From Paucihalobacter sp036825875 (lineage in GTDB: Bacteria > Bacteroidota > Bacteroidia > Flavobacteriales > Flavobacteriaceae): a stretch of 64,000 nucleotides of DNA. Location of the stretch: positions 1 to 64,000 of the forward strand of contig NZ_DAISXK010000007.1 in assembly GCF_036825875.1 (NCBI RefSeq), read 5' to 3'. Below, in pieces: positions 25,915-35,493 of the stretch. The notes beneath the pieces are model-generated. The model worked only from the letters and a program-made list of their open reading frames with translations, had not been told where the DNA came from and did not search any database. The translations under genes and the position numbers were made by a program. Position 1 is the stretch's first letter; each line of letters starts with the position of its first letter.

Positions 25915-27828
25915 TTAATCCTTTGGATTGCCGTTAGTAATATTAAATTCAGATCTACGGTTGGCTTGATGGTCTTCTTCAGAACAATTGGCTCCACATT
26001 TAATTTTTAAGTCGCTTTCACCTTTACCAGTTCCTGAAATTCTATCTTCAGCTATACCTTTTGAAATCACATATTGAACTGTGGATTGAGCACGTCTATC
26101 TGAAAGTTTTTCGTTATAGGCAACAGAACCTCTAATATCAGTGTGAGATTCTACATGAATAACCATTTCTGGATACTTGTTCATGATTTGAACTAATTTA
26201 TCCAACTCAAACGCAGCTTTTTCTGTGATATTTGATTTGTCAAAATCAAAGTAAATTGGTTCTAATGCTATTTTACCGAATGCGATTAAATCATCAATTG
26301 GTAATAAACTAATGGTTAGTGCTAATTCTTCCTCACTAGATGAAGGAACCGTAATTCTTTTACCAGAATAACCGTCGGCAATGGCGTCAATATCGTTGGC
26401 AGTTTCACATTCTATTAAATATTCAGTTATACCCTCGGCATTGGTTTCTTTAGATAACACTTTAATACCTTGTCCGTCAAATAATGATACAATAGCATTA
26501 GGGATTGGATTACCGGTTTGGTCGTCAACAACGCTCACCAATACTAAAACATCGCATAAGGGTTGTATTTTTTTAATGGCATAAATATCGTCGCTACCTT
26601 GACCACCTTCACGATTAGAAGACACAAAACCTGTTTCGGCATCCTCATCAATGGTAAAGGCAAAATCGTCGCCATTACTATTTACAGGAATTCCAACATT
26701 TCTAACATTGGTCATTCTGCCATCTATTTCTCTGGTGTAGAAAACATCTAAACCACCAAGACCTAAATGACCATTAGATGAAAAGTATAAAGTGCCATTG
26801 CTACTGATAAAAGGAAACATTTCTTGGCCTTCAGTATTGACCTTTTGACCCATATTTACAGGAGTTCCTATAGTGCCATCGTCATTAATTGGGGCCTTGT
26901 AAATATCAAAATTACCATAACCGCCAGGCATGTCGGATGCAAAATAAAGTGTTTTACCATCAGGACTTACTGATGGATTTTTTACAGAATAATTTTCACT
27001 GTTAATGTTTAAAGCTTCAATACGATCCCAATCGGAGCCTAATTTGGTAGCCTTATACAAATGAATTACGCCTGCCTTATTTTTTGTGATAGAATCTTTT
27101 ACATAAATTTTCTCAAAAAAGCTTTCCCTACCAAAATACATGGCTTTACCGTCTGGAGAAAAAGACACCAAACCTTCGTGGTATTTCGTGTTGATTTTAT
27201 CATTCATTTTGGTAGCTTCTTGATAACTACCATCGCTGTTTACACTGGCACTGTAGATATCTAAAAAAGGTTCTTTGTTCCAACCATAATTACGTCGGTC
27301 TTGATTTCTAGCAGTAGAGAAGTACAATTTCCCGTCGTGTAATGTCCCGCCAAAATCAGACGATTCTGAATTTATCTCCAAATTTTGAACGTTGAATTTT
27401 TTACCTCGCTCTAAAATATTTGGTAGATAATTAGGGTTTTCTCTAAAAGCAATAGCACGCGTGTCTCCAGGACGCATACTAGCAAATTTACTCATTTGTT
27501 GGTTAGACTGCTCGTATTTTCCATTAGCTTTTAACATCTCCGAATACTTGTAAACTAATTCTGGGCTTTCGGTGTTAGCCAAGGCTTTTACGTACCAGCG
27601 CTCCGCTTCAACAGTGTTAAAAACGTTGTAGTAACACTCTGCTAATTGGCTGTAAACATAAGTGTCACCTTTTCCGTTTTCTATAAGTTTATTGTACTGT
27701 TTAGCTGCTTCAACAAATTGTAAACGTTCAAAGAGTTTATCAGCTTTTTTGGTAGCATTATTTTGAGCTGTTAAACTCACCCCGCAAATTAGGGCTAAAA
27801 GTAAAAGTATAATATTAATTTTTTTCAT
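25915..27828 (-). CDS. OmpA-family protein with TPR and PD40 beta-propeller repeats
   Basis: A 637-residue envelope protein. A signal peptide ending near SLTAQ precedes TPR-like helices (about residues 22-115) and PD40/WD40-like propeller strands (about 150-405; SPDGKAMYFG, SPDGKTLYFASDMPGGYGNFDIY, SSNGTLYFSSNGHLGLGGLDVFY). A small beta-sandwich (about 415-500) and a C-terminal OmpA peptidoglycan-binding domain (about 520-637; HVESHTDIRGSVAYN, NRRSEFNI) follow. It is the last gene of an operon with PorP/SprF and a type B T9SS protein, spaced by 20 bp. In related bacteria such trios couple a surface cargo to the outer membrane and cell wall; the same role is inferred here. Confidence 0.88.
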   Translation of the reverse strand: MKKINIILLLLALICGVSLTAQNNATKKADKLFERLQFVEAAKQYNKLIENGKGDTYVYSQLAECYYNVFNTVEAERWYVKALANTESPELVYKYSEMLKANGKYEQSNQQMSKFASMRPGDTRAIAFRENPNYLPNILERGKKFNVQNLEINSESSDFGGTLHDGKLYFSTARNQDRRNYGWNKEPFLDIYSASVNSDGSYQEATKMNDKINTKYHEGLVSFSPDGKAMYFGRESFFEKIYVKDSITKNKAGVIHLYKATKLGSDWDRIEALNINSENYSVKNPSVSPDGKTLYFASDMPGGYGNFDIYKAPINDDGTIGTPVNMGQKVNTEGQEMFPFISSNGTLYFSSNGHLGLGGLDVFYTREIDGRMTNVRNVGIPVNSNGDDFAFTIDEDAETGFVSSNREGGQGSDDIYAIKKIQPLCDVLVLVSVVDDQTGNPIPNAIVSLFDGQGIKVLSKETNAEGITEYLIECETANDIDAIADGYSGKRITVPSSSEEELALTISLLPIDDLIAFGKIALEPIYFDFDKSNITEKAAFELDKLVQIMNKYPEMVIHVESHTDIRGSVAYNEKLSDRRAQSTVQYVISKGIAEDRISGTGKGESDLKIKCGANCSEEDHQANRRSEFNITNGNPKD

Positions 27829-27848
27829 GATTGTTTTAGCTTAACGGG

Positions 27849-28751
27849 TTAGAAGAATCTAGGTGAACGCGATACTTTTTTCGGGAAATTTAAATCGAAT
27901 AGTAACATTACTTCATGAGAAGCAGGAGCATACCTTCTGATATCTGAAGTTACTGCATCGTAAGCGTAGCCGATTCTAACATCAGGTGTAATGGCGAAAT
28001 TAATCAAACCAGAAAACGAATCGTCTAGTCTGTAAGAGGCTCCTAGCTCTAACTTGTCAAAGAATAAGAAGTTGGCATTAACATCAAAAGAAGTTGGTGC
28101 CTCAAATGCTGATTTAACTAAGAAAGAAGGTTTAAATTTTGTATTCGGATTTAATTGAAACACATAACCACCAGTAATGAAATAATGTGCTACTTCGGTT
28201 CCAAACTCAGTTCCGTTAGCATCTAGTTTTACCGAGCTAATGATATTAGGAACAGAAACCGAGAAATAATAATTATCGGTGTAATAAAATACACCAGCAC
28301 CTATATTTGGCGTCGTACCAGTAATATTTTGAAAGAAAGGATCTCCTGGATCAATTAAATCTAAGTCACCCAACCCACGATCATGGAAGGTAGCACCAGC
28401 TTTAATACCAAAAGCCAATTTATGGGGACCACCAAGCTGTAAAGTATAGGAGAAATCGGCGTAAGCGTTGGTTTCATTTATCGGACCAATTTTATCGGAT
28501 ATTATTGAGAGCCCGACACCAACCTTTTCCCCAACGGGCATGTGACCGAAAAATGTTCCGGTTTTTGGCGCACCGCTTATTCCCGTCCATTGAGTTCTGT
28601 AGAGCGCACCAAAAGAAAGGCCATCTCTAGAACCGGCATAGGCAGGATTTAAAACATTCATATTATACATGTATTGCGTATACTGAGGGTCTTGCTGGCT
28701 AAAAGCTTCAGAAGCAAGAAGCAATACAAAAATGATATATAATTTTTTCAT
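27849..28751 (-). CDS. PorP/SprF family type IX secretion outer membrane protein
   Basis: A 300-residue outer membrane beta-barrel. The N-terminus after the signal peptide is the family hallmark QQDPQYTQYMYNMNVLNPAYAGSR, and the rest is amphipathic strands ending in an aromatic residue (SPRFF). In gliding Bacteroidota SprF is needed to secrete or anchor the type B cargo SprB encoded beside it. Here the gene is directly downstream (27 bp) of a large type B protein, so it is most likely the dedicated partner for that cargo. Confidence 0.9.
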   Translation of the reverse strand: MKKLYIIFVLLLASEAFSQQDPQYTQYMYNMNVLNPAYAGSRDGLSFGALYRTQWTGISGAPKTGTFFGHMPVGEKVGVGLSIISDKIGPINETNAYADFSYTLQLGGPHKLAFGIKAGATFHDRGLGDLDLIDPGDPFFQNITGTTPNIGAGVFYYTDNYYFSVSVPNIISSVKLDANGTEFGTEVAHYFITGGYVFQLNPNTKFKPSFLVKSAFEAPTSFDVNANFLFFDKLELGASYRLDDSFSGLINFAITPDVRIGYAYDAVTSDIRRYAPASHEVMLLFDLNFPKKVSRSPRFF

Positions 28752-28778
28752 TATTAATATTTTGAATTAGTTAGTTAA

Positions 28779-31700
28779 TTATCGGCTAATGTATACCCAA
28801 GCACTTCGTTTTTTTGCACCACCTTCATAAGTCATTGTATAGAAGTAGGTACCTACTGGAAGCTCTTCACCTTTGTTTGTTTGACCAAACCATTCATTTT
28901 GATAGTTATCTTTTGAATAAACTAATGTGCCGTTTCTATTAAAAATCTCAAGTCGGGTCACATCGTAACTGCTTAAATCAAAAGTGTCATTTAATCCGTC
29001 ATTGTTAGGTGATATCCCTTCCGGAATAACGCAAGATTCAAGTTCAATTACAGTTTCGCTTACTGTAAACTCACAACCAGTATTATTGAAAGTAATATAA
29101 GCGGTGTAAGTTCCAGCGACTAACACAGGAATCAATAAGCCTGAGCCTTCGTTAAAAGGCGCGTTGTCTAATTCCCAGTCAACGGTCACGTCTGCTTCAG
29201 AATAGCCATCTGGGACTAACGAAATTTCAATAGGCACAGTTGCATTCGGGCAAACTTCATAATCAACCGCATCACTATTAAATGTTGCGAAAGGAATATC
29301 GCTCACAATTAAATCAAAATCTGTGATAGAATAACAATCTACGGCCACGTTGCTTTCAACTCTTGCAAAAATAGTTTGCGGTGTTGCGATATTTGTATAT
29401 AGTGAAGTCAATGCATTAACTCCTGCGTCGGCATCTGCTTCGTTGAGATAATAAGTGACATTGAATACAGTACTATCCTGACCATCTAAAATGGCAGGGC
29501 TGTGAGACTCTAAATCGAACATCTCAAAGCCGTCACGAGACATATCATCGCATACTTCAAAGTCAACGCTAGTTGCGGTTGGAGTAGGGCCAGAAATAAT
29601 TAACTCAAATTGAGTAATTGCTCTACAACCTAGGAAATTATCTGCTGCTGCATCAATATCTTCTACTCTAACATATATGGTTTGACCTGCGCTGTCAAAT
29701 GGAGAAGTAATAGGGTTGATATTTTGATTGGCATCTGCCAGTGAGGTGTAGAACGTTACATTAAATAATGCAGGATCCTGACCATCTAAAATTGCCGGTA
29801 TTTGGGAGTTTAAATCAAAATCTTCAATTCCGTTGCTACCAGGCTCTTCACAGGTAATGATATCGGCTGGCTGATTTGCAATTGCTTCACGGTAAATACG
29901 GACTTCTACAATTTGTGAGAACGCATCGGTATCGCATTGCTCATCGTATGCTTGAACTTGATAGTTGTCAGATTCTGTCACTACTAATGTTGAACCAGTT
30001 TCTCCTTCAATTACGAAACCATCTCTATACCAAATAAAGCTGTCTGCAAATGGAGAATTTACCCTTATGGTTACACTTTCAATCCCGCAAACTTCAGCAA
30101 CTTCTGGAGTTGAAGGATCGTTATCTATGTCTACAAAAACCACTTCATCACTTTCAATAACGGCTTCTATATCAGCCGTTATGGTCCCAGAATCTCCAGC
30201 GCCCAAATTAGTTTGAGAGATACTAATCGTTCCTGGTTGGTTTGAGAAGTTGGTAACAAGCAAAATATAAATTTCACCAGTCTGTGCATTATTAATGGTA
30301 GCATTTTCGGTGGAGACAAATGAATAACTACAATCAACGATATTACCAAAAGGATAAAAGTTAGGATTGGTAGTGTTATTTGGACAATCTCCAGGTGTTG
30401 GACAACCGTTATCTAAACCGTTGCAAACGTCTTCTAGACTGCTAAATGGACCCCAAAGCACAAAATCAACATCTAAACCATTTCCACCTGCATCAGTTTG
30501 TGCGATTTCAATTTCAATTAAACCAGGATTTCCAATTTGAATTATATTCCAAGTTGGATTTGGAGCTGTAAATAAACACGCTATTCGGCCTGTATCTGGT
30601 ATCCCAATTATATTAGAAGATACAAGAGCCTCACCATCAGTACAGAAATTTTCAGCATTTTCACAAATAATATTTGTTGGAGCACGACGTATACATAAAT
30701 CGAAAGTCGTAGTTTCATCGACACTACCAAAAGAAAAGACACGTATATAATAAGTATTACCAACAACCAACTCAGGCGTTACGCTAGAAGTATTTGGTGA
30801 ACAATAAAGCTCTGTTAATGTTCCGCAGTTTCCTTCATACAGCGCATGATCTAAATTGAAAGTGCCTCCAGCAATATTTAGTAAGGATATAATTTGTACT
30901 TCATTTTCAGCTGTAAACTCAAACCAAACATCGTCGTTAGGATCACCTGCGCAAGAACCAGCTGGCACACCCGATGGGGTTGCCGCTAAAATAGTCCCAG
31001 ATGTCACTGTATCACAAGCATCATTAGTATTTACAACTGCTACTGTTGCACCATCACAATTGTCATTGGCTGGCGGACAAGCCAATAATTGAATTGGAGC
31101 GCTATTAATTACACAATTGACATCTTGGTCGTTACTAACGGTAAATATGATGTCAGTCAAAAAAGGATATGGTCCAAATTGGGTTATACCAGTTTCACTT
31201 ACAGAAATAGGTGTAGAGCCTTGGTTATCTGAAATAGTTACTGAGACGGCATCACCTAAACTTGTAACGTTGACATCTACCAAAAACTGATCGCCATTAT
31301 CGCAATCGTCAATTACTTGATATGTAGCTTGTGGATTGATACATGTGGCGCAGCTTACAGTGTAATTGATACCTAAACTTAGAGGCGCTCCAGAAGAAGC
31401 ACAACTAACTGTAAAATCTGACTGGACAGCAAAAAATATAGTGTCTCCAGTTGATTGAAATGTTAATCCTGAAATATTGCCAGCATTGCCATAAGGATTA
31501 GCGGCATTTAAATTTGTTACGCCATCCGAATCTAAAATAATCAATTCATCCCAGTTGTTTTCAACTGCACCAGAATTGATGATTAGATTTAATGGAGAAC
31601 CATCAGAGCTGGTATAGGAAAACACATTGGTGTCATTATTTTCATAACAATAAAACGCATTAAGGGGTCCTGTTGCACAATTTACAGTGTTCTCGATACA

Positions 31701-33902
31701 GAATTCTTGTGTTAAACTGTTACTATTGATGACACAATTGGTATCATCGTCATTAGCAAGCGTAATTACCACATCCGTTAAATTCGCATACGGACCGAAT
31801 GTAAAAGTACCAGATGCGTTAGCAATTTGAGGCGTGCTGCCTTGGTTATCGGTTAAAGTTACACTTGATGCTGAACCGATTTCGGTTAAATCTACTTCAA
31901 CAAAAAATTGTGGCGCATTTAAACAATCGCTTACCACTTGAAAATTAGCAACTGGATTGGTGCATGTGGCACATGCAACGGTATATTCAATTCCCGAATT
32001 CATTGGTGTGCTTCCGGAATCGCAGCTAAAAACGCCATCAGATTGAACCCAAAACGAAATAGTATCGCCCGATGATTGAAAAGTAAGTCCGGAAATATTT
32101 CCACCCGCTCCGTAAGGTGTGGCAGCGTTTAAATTGGTTACACCATCGGAATCAAGGACGATCAATTCATCCCATGTGTTTTCAACAAATCCCGAATTAA
32201 TTGTTAAATTCAGTTGCGAACCATCCGTGCTAGTGTAAACAAAAACATTGGTATCGTTATCTACATAACAATAGGAAACTGTTAAAGGTCCGGCAGTACA
32301 ATCAACTTGCGCATCCAAACAAAACTCTTGTGTTAAAGTTGGGCCGTTAATCACGCAATTAGCATCGTCGTCATTACTTACTGTAATGGCGACGTTGGTT
32401 GTATTAGCATAAGGACCAAACTGAAAAACACCAATGGTATCAACATTTAATGGGGGATTTCCTTGGTTGTCTGTTAGGGATAATGTGTTGGCAGAACCTA
32501 AACTAGTAACATCAACTTCCACAAAAAACTGTTCGCCGTTTATACAATCGCTCACTATGGCAAATGTTGCTTCGGGATCGGTACAAGTATTTTCAGTTAT
32601 CGTTAAGTTGTAGGCTACAGATTGAGGCGTAGGCCAAGTTGAAATAACAATATAAATAGTATTTCCAGCTGTTACCGGTAAAATTATTTCTCTAACACTT
32701 GTTCCAGAATTTGCAATACCACTGGCACAAACCGCTCCTATATCTTCGCAGCTTTCATAAACAAATAAGCCCGACCACGTTCCCGAAGGAGTCATAGAAA
32801 TCGTAATAGAAGTATCAATGTCTGGGGTATATGAATAAACCACATCGTCTCCGCCTAAATAAGAACTTGTAGTACCGCAGTTTGTACCTGGAGAACCGCC
32901 ATAATTATCACCGTAATTGGAGGTATTGTCATCAGTGCTATATGGAAGTGTAGGCGGTACCAAAATTGGATTAGCACAGGTTTCACCTGGACCACTGATG
33001 CTATAAGTAAAAGGTCCTGACCATACACTGAAATCGCTACTACAATCAGCCCTGACATAGAACTGATAAGTTGCACCTTCTAGTAAGCCAGATAAATTCA
33101 CAGATGTACTAGCAGTTACTGTGCCTGAATCCGATGTACCAGGAGCAGGATTTCCAGCCTCTTGATTAATATATTCCCATGAAGTTTCAGCTCCACCTGC
33201 AGTCCAAGTTAGCGTTGCATCAGTAACGTTTACAGTGGCATTTAAAGCCGCAGGTGCCGGACAAGCAACATCAAAAATATTGACAAGATCAAATGCTACT
33301 CCATTATCATTTACTGAACCATCCGAGCCAAAGGCAAATCTAATAATAACATTGCTTTGACCAGCGAGTCCCGTTAGGGCGTTACTGGCACTAACCCAGC
33401 CTCCAGACCCATTACTTGAACTATTTCTTCCAGTCCAACCAATTTGTTGACCGCCTGGATTTCCATTTATTGTAGTATCGTTGTACCAATTATTTGGATC
33501 ATTAAAAGAACCAACATTTTGCCATGTGCTGCCACCATTAACAGACGATTGTAAAACCAGTCCATCCCAACTAAATTCTGCGTTCCACCAAATACTAAAT
33601 TGGATACCTGGCGCACTAAGGTCTGTGAAATCGAATACAGGACTTTGCACAAACGAGTTTTCGTTATTGTTATAATTTCCAGTAAGATTAGTTACCCAAG
33701 CATTAGCACCTGATGCTGCACTATTGATAACAGTTCCAGCCGGAGTGCCTAACGCCCATGTGCCATTAGTTACATTATTTGCAACCCAACCACCATCTCC
33801 CGATTCAAAATCTTCGAGATATGGGAAGGACGAAATTTGAGCATTACCATACCAGCCGAAGCACATAAATAGTAATGTCATTAGAAAAGTAATTTTTTTC
33901 AT
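28779..33902 (-). CDS. large surface protein with repeated CUB/Ig-like modules and T9SS type B sorting domain
   Basis: A 1707-residue exported protein. A signal peptide (ends near GNAQ) is followed by a MAM-like jelly-roll (about 22-215), a fibronectin III-like domain (about 215-300) and a pre-peptidase-like domain (about 305-440). Next comes a tandem array of ~205-residue units, each pairing a CUB-like segment (WDELIVLDSDGVTNLNAA) with an Ig-like segment (SLTDNQG ... NDDDANCVIN), then further beta domains including a duplicated ~110-residue module (ILDGQD ... FNVTYY). The end is a type B sorting domain (VIPEGISPNNDGLNDTFDLSSY ... NEWFGQTNKGEELPVGTYFYTMTYEGG). It is probably an adhesin-like surface filament secreted by the type IX system with the PorP/SprF protein encoded next. 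No enzyme motif is seen. Confidence 0.87.
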   Translation of the reverse strand: MKKITFLMTLLFMCFGWYGNAQISSFPYLEDFESGDGGWVANNVTNGTWALGTPAGTVINSAASGANAWVTNLTGNYNNNENSFVQSPVFDFTDLSAPGIQFSIWWNAEFSWDGLVLQSSVNGGSTWQNVGSFNDPNNWYNDTTINGNPGGQQIGWTGRNSSSNGSGGWVSASNALTGLAGQSNVIIRFAFGSDGSVNDNGVAFDLVNIFDVACPAPAALNATVNVTDATLTWTAGGAETSWEYINQEAGNPAPGTSDSGTVTASTSVNLSGLLEGATYQFYVRADCSSDFSVWSGPFTYSISGPGETCANPILVPPTLPYSTDDNTSNYGDNYGGSPGTNCGTTSSYLGGDDVVYSYTPDIDTSITISMTPSGTWSGLFVYESCEDIGAVCASGIANSGTSVREIILPVTAGNTIYIVISTWPTPQSVAYNLTITENTCTDPEATFAIVSDCINGEQFFVEVDVTSLGSANTLSLTDNQGNPPLNVDTIGVFQFGPYANTTNVAITVSNDDDANCVINGPTLTQEFCLDAQVDCTAGPLTVSYCYVDNDTNVFVYTSTDGSQLNLTINSGFVENTWDELIVLDSDGVTNLNAATPYGAGGNISGLTFQSSGDTISFWVQSDGVFSCDSGSTPMNSGIEYTVACATCTNPVANFQVVSDCLNAPQFFVEVDLTEIGSASSVTLTDNQGSTPQIANASGTFTFGPYANLTDVVITLANDDDTNCVINSNSLTQEFCIENTVNCATGPLNAFYCYENNDTNVFSYTSSDGSPLNLIINSGAVENNWDELIILDSDGVTNLNAANPYGNAGNISGLTFQSTGDTIFFAVQSDFTVSCASSGAPLSLGINYTVSCATCINPQATYQVIDDCDNGDQFLVDVNVTSLGDAVSVTISDNQGSTPISVSETGITQFGPYPFLTDIIFTVSNDQDVNCVINSAPIQLLACPPANDNCDGATVAVVNTNDACDTVTSGTILAATPSGVPAGSCAGDPNDDVWFEFTAENEVQIISLLNIAGGTFNLDHALYEGNCGTLTELYCSPNTSSVTPELVVGNTYYIRVFSFGSVDETTTFDLCIRRAPTNIICENAENFCTDGEALVSSNIIGIPDTGRIACLFTAPNPTWNIIQIGNPGLIEIEIAQTDAGGNGLDVDFVLWGPFSSLEDVCNGLDNGCPTPGDCPNNTTNPNFYPFGNIVDCSYSFVSTENATINNAQTGEIYILLVTNFSNQPGTISISQTNLGAGDSGTITADIEAVIESDEVVFVDIDNDPSTPEVAEVCGIESVTIRVNSPFADSFIWYRDGFVIEGETGSTLVVTESDNYQVQAYDEQCDTDAFSQIVEVRIYREAIANQPADIITCEEPGSNGIEDFDLNSQIPAILDGQDPALFNVTFYTSLADANQNINPITSPFDSAGQTIYVRVEDIDAAADNFLGCRAITQFELIISGPTPTATSVDFEVCDDMSRDGFEMFDLESHSPAILDGQDSTVFNVTYYLNEADADAGVNALTSLYTNIATPQTIFARVESNVAVDCYSITDFDLIVSDIPFATFNSDAVDYEVCPNATVPIEISLVPDGYSEADVTVDWELDNAPFNEGSGLLIPVLVAGTYTAYITFNNTGCEFTVSETVIELESCVIPEGISPNNDGLNDTFDLSSYDVTRLEIFNRNGTLVYSKDNYQNEWFGQTNKGEELPVGTYFYTMTYEGGAKKRSAWVYISR
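31080..32590 (-). repeat. tandem ~620-bp coding repeats in the type B surface protein gene
   Basis: Three successive Ig-like segments and two intervening CUB-like segments recur at a period of roughly 620 bp. The first two units are very alike (WDELIVLDSDGVTNLNAATPYGAGG versus the matching second-unit segment), the third is more diverged. Boundaries are approximate. Confidence 0.75.
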
Positions 33903-34213
33903 TTGATATAATTAGTTTAGTTTGTAGATTGCTTAATTGTTAATATTAAGCAGCTTAGCATCCTCAGAAACTGAATTGAAAAATTTTTGAATAAAAACGA
34001 CAATTTTGGGTTAGTTCTTAAGGAATTCCGAAGATAAAAAAAATGACAATTAACGCTATATTAACAGTGTTATAATAGATAAAACGCCTTAATAATCGAC
34101 TAAAAGCGACTAAATAGAAATAAGCTTACAATTTTAAGTTTTTAAGTTCTTTTAAAAACCCATTTATCGATGAATGCATTTACTCAGTCGCTTTTTAATC
34201 GCTGCTAAATGTG
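33903..34213. other. divergent intergenic region
   Basis: Upstream DNA of both the type B surface protein gene and hflX. It holds a 7-bp inverted repeat (33931-33937 with 33945-33951) in the 5' side of the surface protein gene and a 10-bp inverted repeat (34102-34111 with 34186-34195) before hflX. No gene is seen. Confidence 0.5.
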
Positions 34214-34221
34214 TAACTTTG
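34214..34221 (+). promoter_or_regulatory. -7 box (TAACTTTG) of hflX
   Basis: Exact TAnnTTTG 16 nt before the hflX ATG; no clear -33 element. Confidence 0.5.
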
Positions 34222-34237
34222 AGCTATAATTATTTAT

Positions 34238-35452
34238 ATGTTAGAAAAGAAAGATATCACTTTAGAAAAAGTGGTTTTGGTTGGTATCATAAATCAAATT
34301 CAAGACGAGGAAAAATCTAAGGAATACTTAGACGAACTAGAATTTTTAACTTTCACAGCTGGTGGTCAGGTGGTTAAAAGATATGTTCAAAAAATGGACA
34401 TGCCCAACCCAAAAACTTTTATAGGAACAGGCAAAATTGAGGAGGTTAAACAATTTGTTTTAGATAATGAAATTGGCACTGTGATTTTCGATGACGAGCT
34501 GTCTCCGGCTCAAGAACGTAATATTAGTAAAATTCTCAATTGTAAAATTTTAGACCGAACCAATTTAATTTTAGACATCTTCGCGCAACGGGCGCAAACC
34601 AGTTACGCACGCACGCAAGTGGAACTGGCACAGTGCGAATATTTATTACCACGATTAAAAGGAATGTGGACCCACCTCGAGCGACAAAAAGGTGGTATAG
34701 GTATGCGTGGTCCTGGTGAAACAGAAATAGAAACCGATAGACGAATTGTAAGAGATAAAATTGCACTCCTAAAAGAAAAAATAAAAACCATTGATAAGCA
34801 AATGGCGGTGCAACGTGGTAATCGCGGTCAGTTAGTTAGAGTAGCCTTGGTTGGTTATACCAATGTTGGAAAATCTACTTTAATGAATGTCATAAGTAAG
34901 AGTGACGTATTTGCAGAAAATAAATTATTTGCCACGTTAGATACTACAGTCCGAAAGGTCGTTATCGGAAACTTACCTTTTCTAGTGAGCGATACAGTTG
35001 GATTTATAAGAAAATTGCCAACACAACTTATAGAATCTTTTAAAAGCACCTTAGACGAAGTGCGAGAAGCAGATTTGTTGCTTCATGTGGTTGATATTTC
35101 ACATTCAAACTTTGAAGAGCATATCGAGTCCGTTAATAAAATCTTATCTGAAATTGATAGCAAAGATAAACCAACCATTATGGTTTTTAATAAAATAGAT
35201 GCCTATCAACCAGAACACTACAATCCTGAAGATTTACAAATCGAAAGAACAAGTGCTCACTACAGCTTAAAAGAATGGCAAAAAACATGGATGAATCGAA
35301 CGGAGAATAATGCTCTATTCATTTCTGCTTTGAACAAAGAAAACTTAAACGAATTTAGAAAACGTATTTATGATGAAGTACGCGCCATACATGTGCAACG
35401 ATTTCCGTATAACAGTTTTTTATATCCAGATATTGAAGAGATTGATCTATAA
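34238..35452 (+). CDS. hflX: ribosome-associated GTPase HflX
   Basis: A 404-residue GTPase that splits or rescues stalled ribosomes under stress. The N-terminal HflX domain includes FIGTGKIEEVKQF and FDDELSPAQERNISK; the middle has the hallmark RLKGMWTHLERQKGGIGMRGPGETEIETDRR. The G domain has G1 (VALVGYTNVGKST), G3 (DTVGFIRKLP) and G4 (NKID). The C-terminal extension of about 60 residues is typical of the Bacteroidota form. It is monocistronic with its own -7 box, and a terminator overlaps the stop codon. Confidence 0.96.
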   Translation: MLEKKDITLEKVVLVGIINQIQDEEKSKEYLDELEFLTFTAGGQVVKRYVQKMDMPNPKTFIGTGKIEEVKQFVLDNEIGTVIFDDELSPAQERNISKILNCKILDRTNLILDIFAQRAQTSYARTQVELAQCEYLLPRLKGMWTHLERQKGGIGMRGPGETEIETDRRIVRDKIALLKEKIKTIDKQMAVQRGNRGQLVRVALVGYTNVGKSTLMNVISKSDVFAENKLFATLDTTVRKVVIGNLPFLVSDTVGFIRKLPTQLIESFKSTLDEVREADLLLHVVDISHSNFEEHIESVNKILSEIDSKDKPTIMVFNKIDAYQPEHYNPEDLQIERTSAHYSLKEWQKTWMNRTENNALFISALNKENLNEFRKRIYDEVRAIHVQRFPYNSFLYPDIEEIDL

Positions 35453-35478
35453 AAAAAGCCTCACATGAGGCTTTTTTT
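35451..35478. terminator. bidirectional terminator between hflX and the DUF3078 gene
   Basis: GCCTC (35458-35462) pairs with GAGGC (35467-35471) around ACAT, with seven A residues before and seven T residues after. Confidence 0.8.
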
Positions 35479-35493
35479 ATAGTATGTTTAGTC

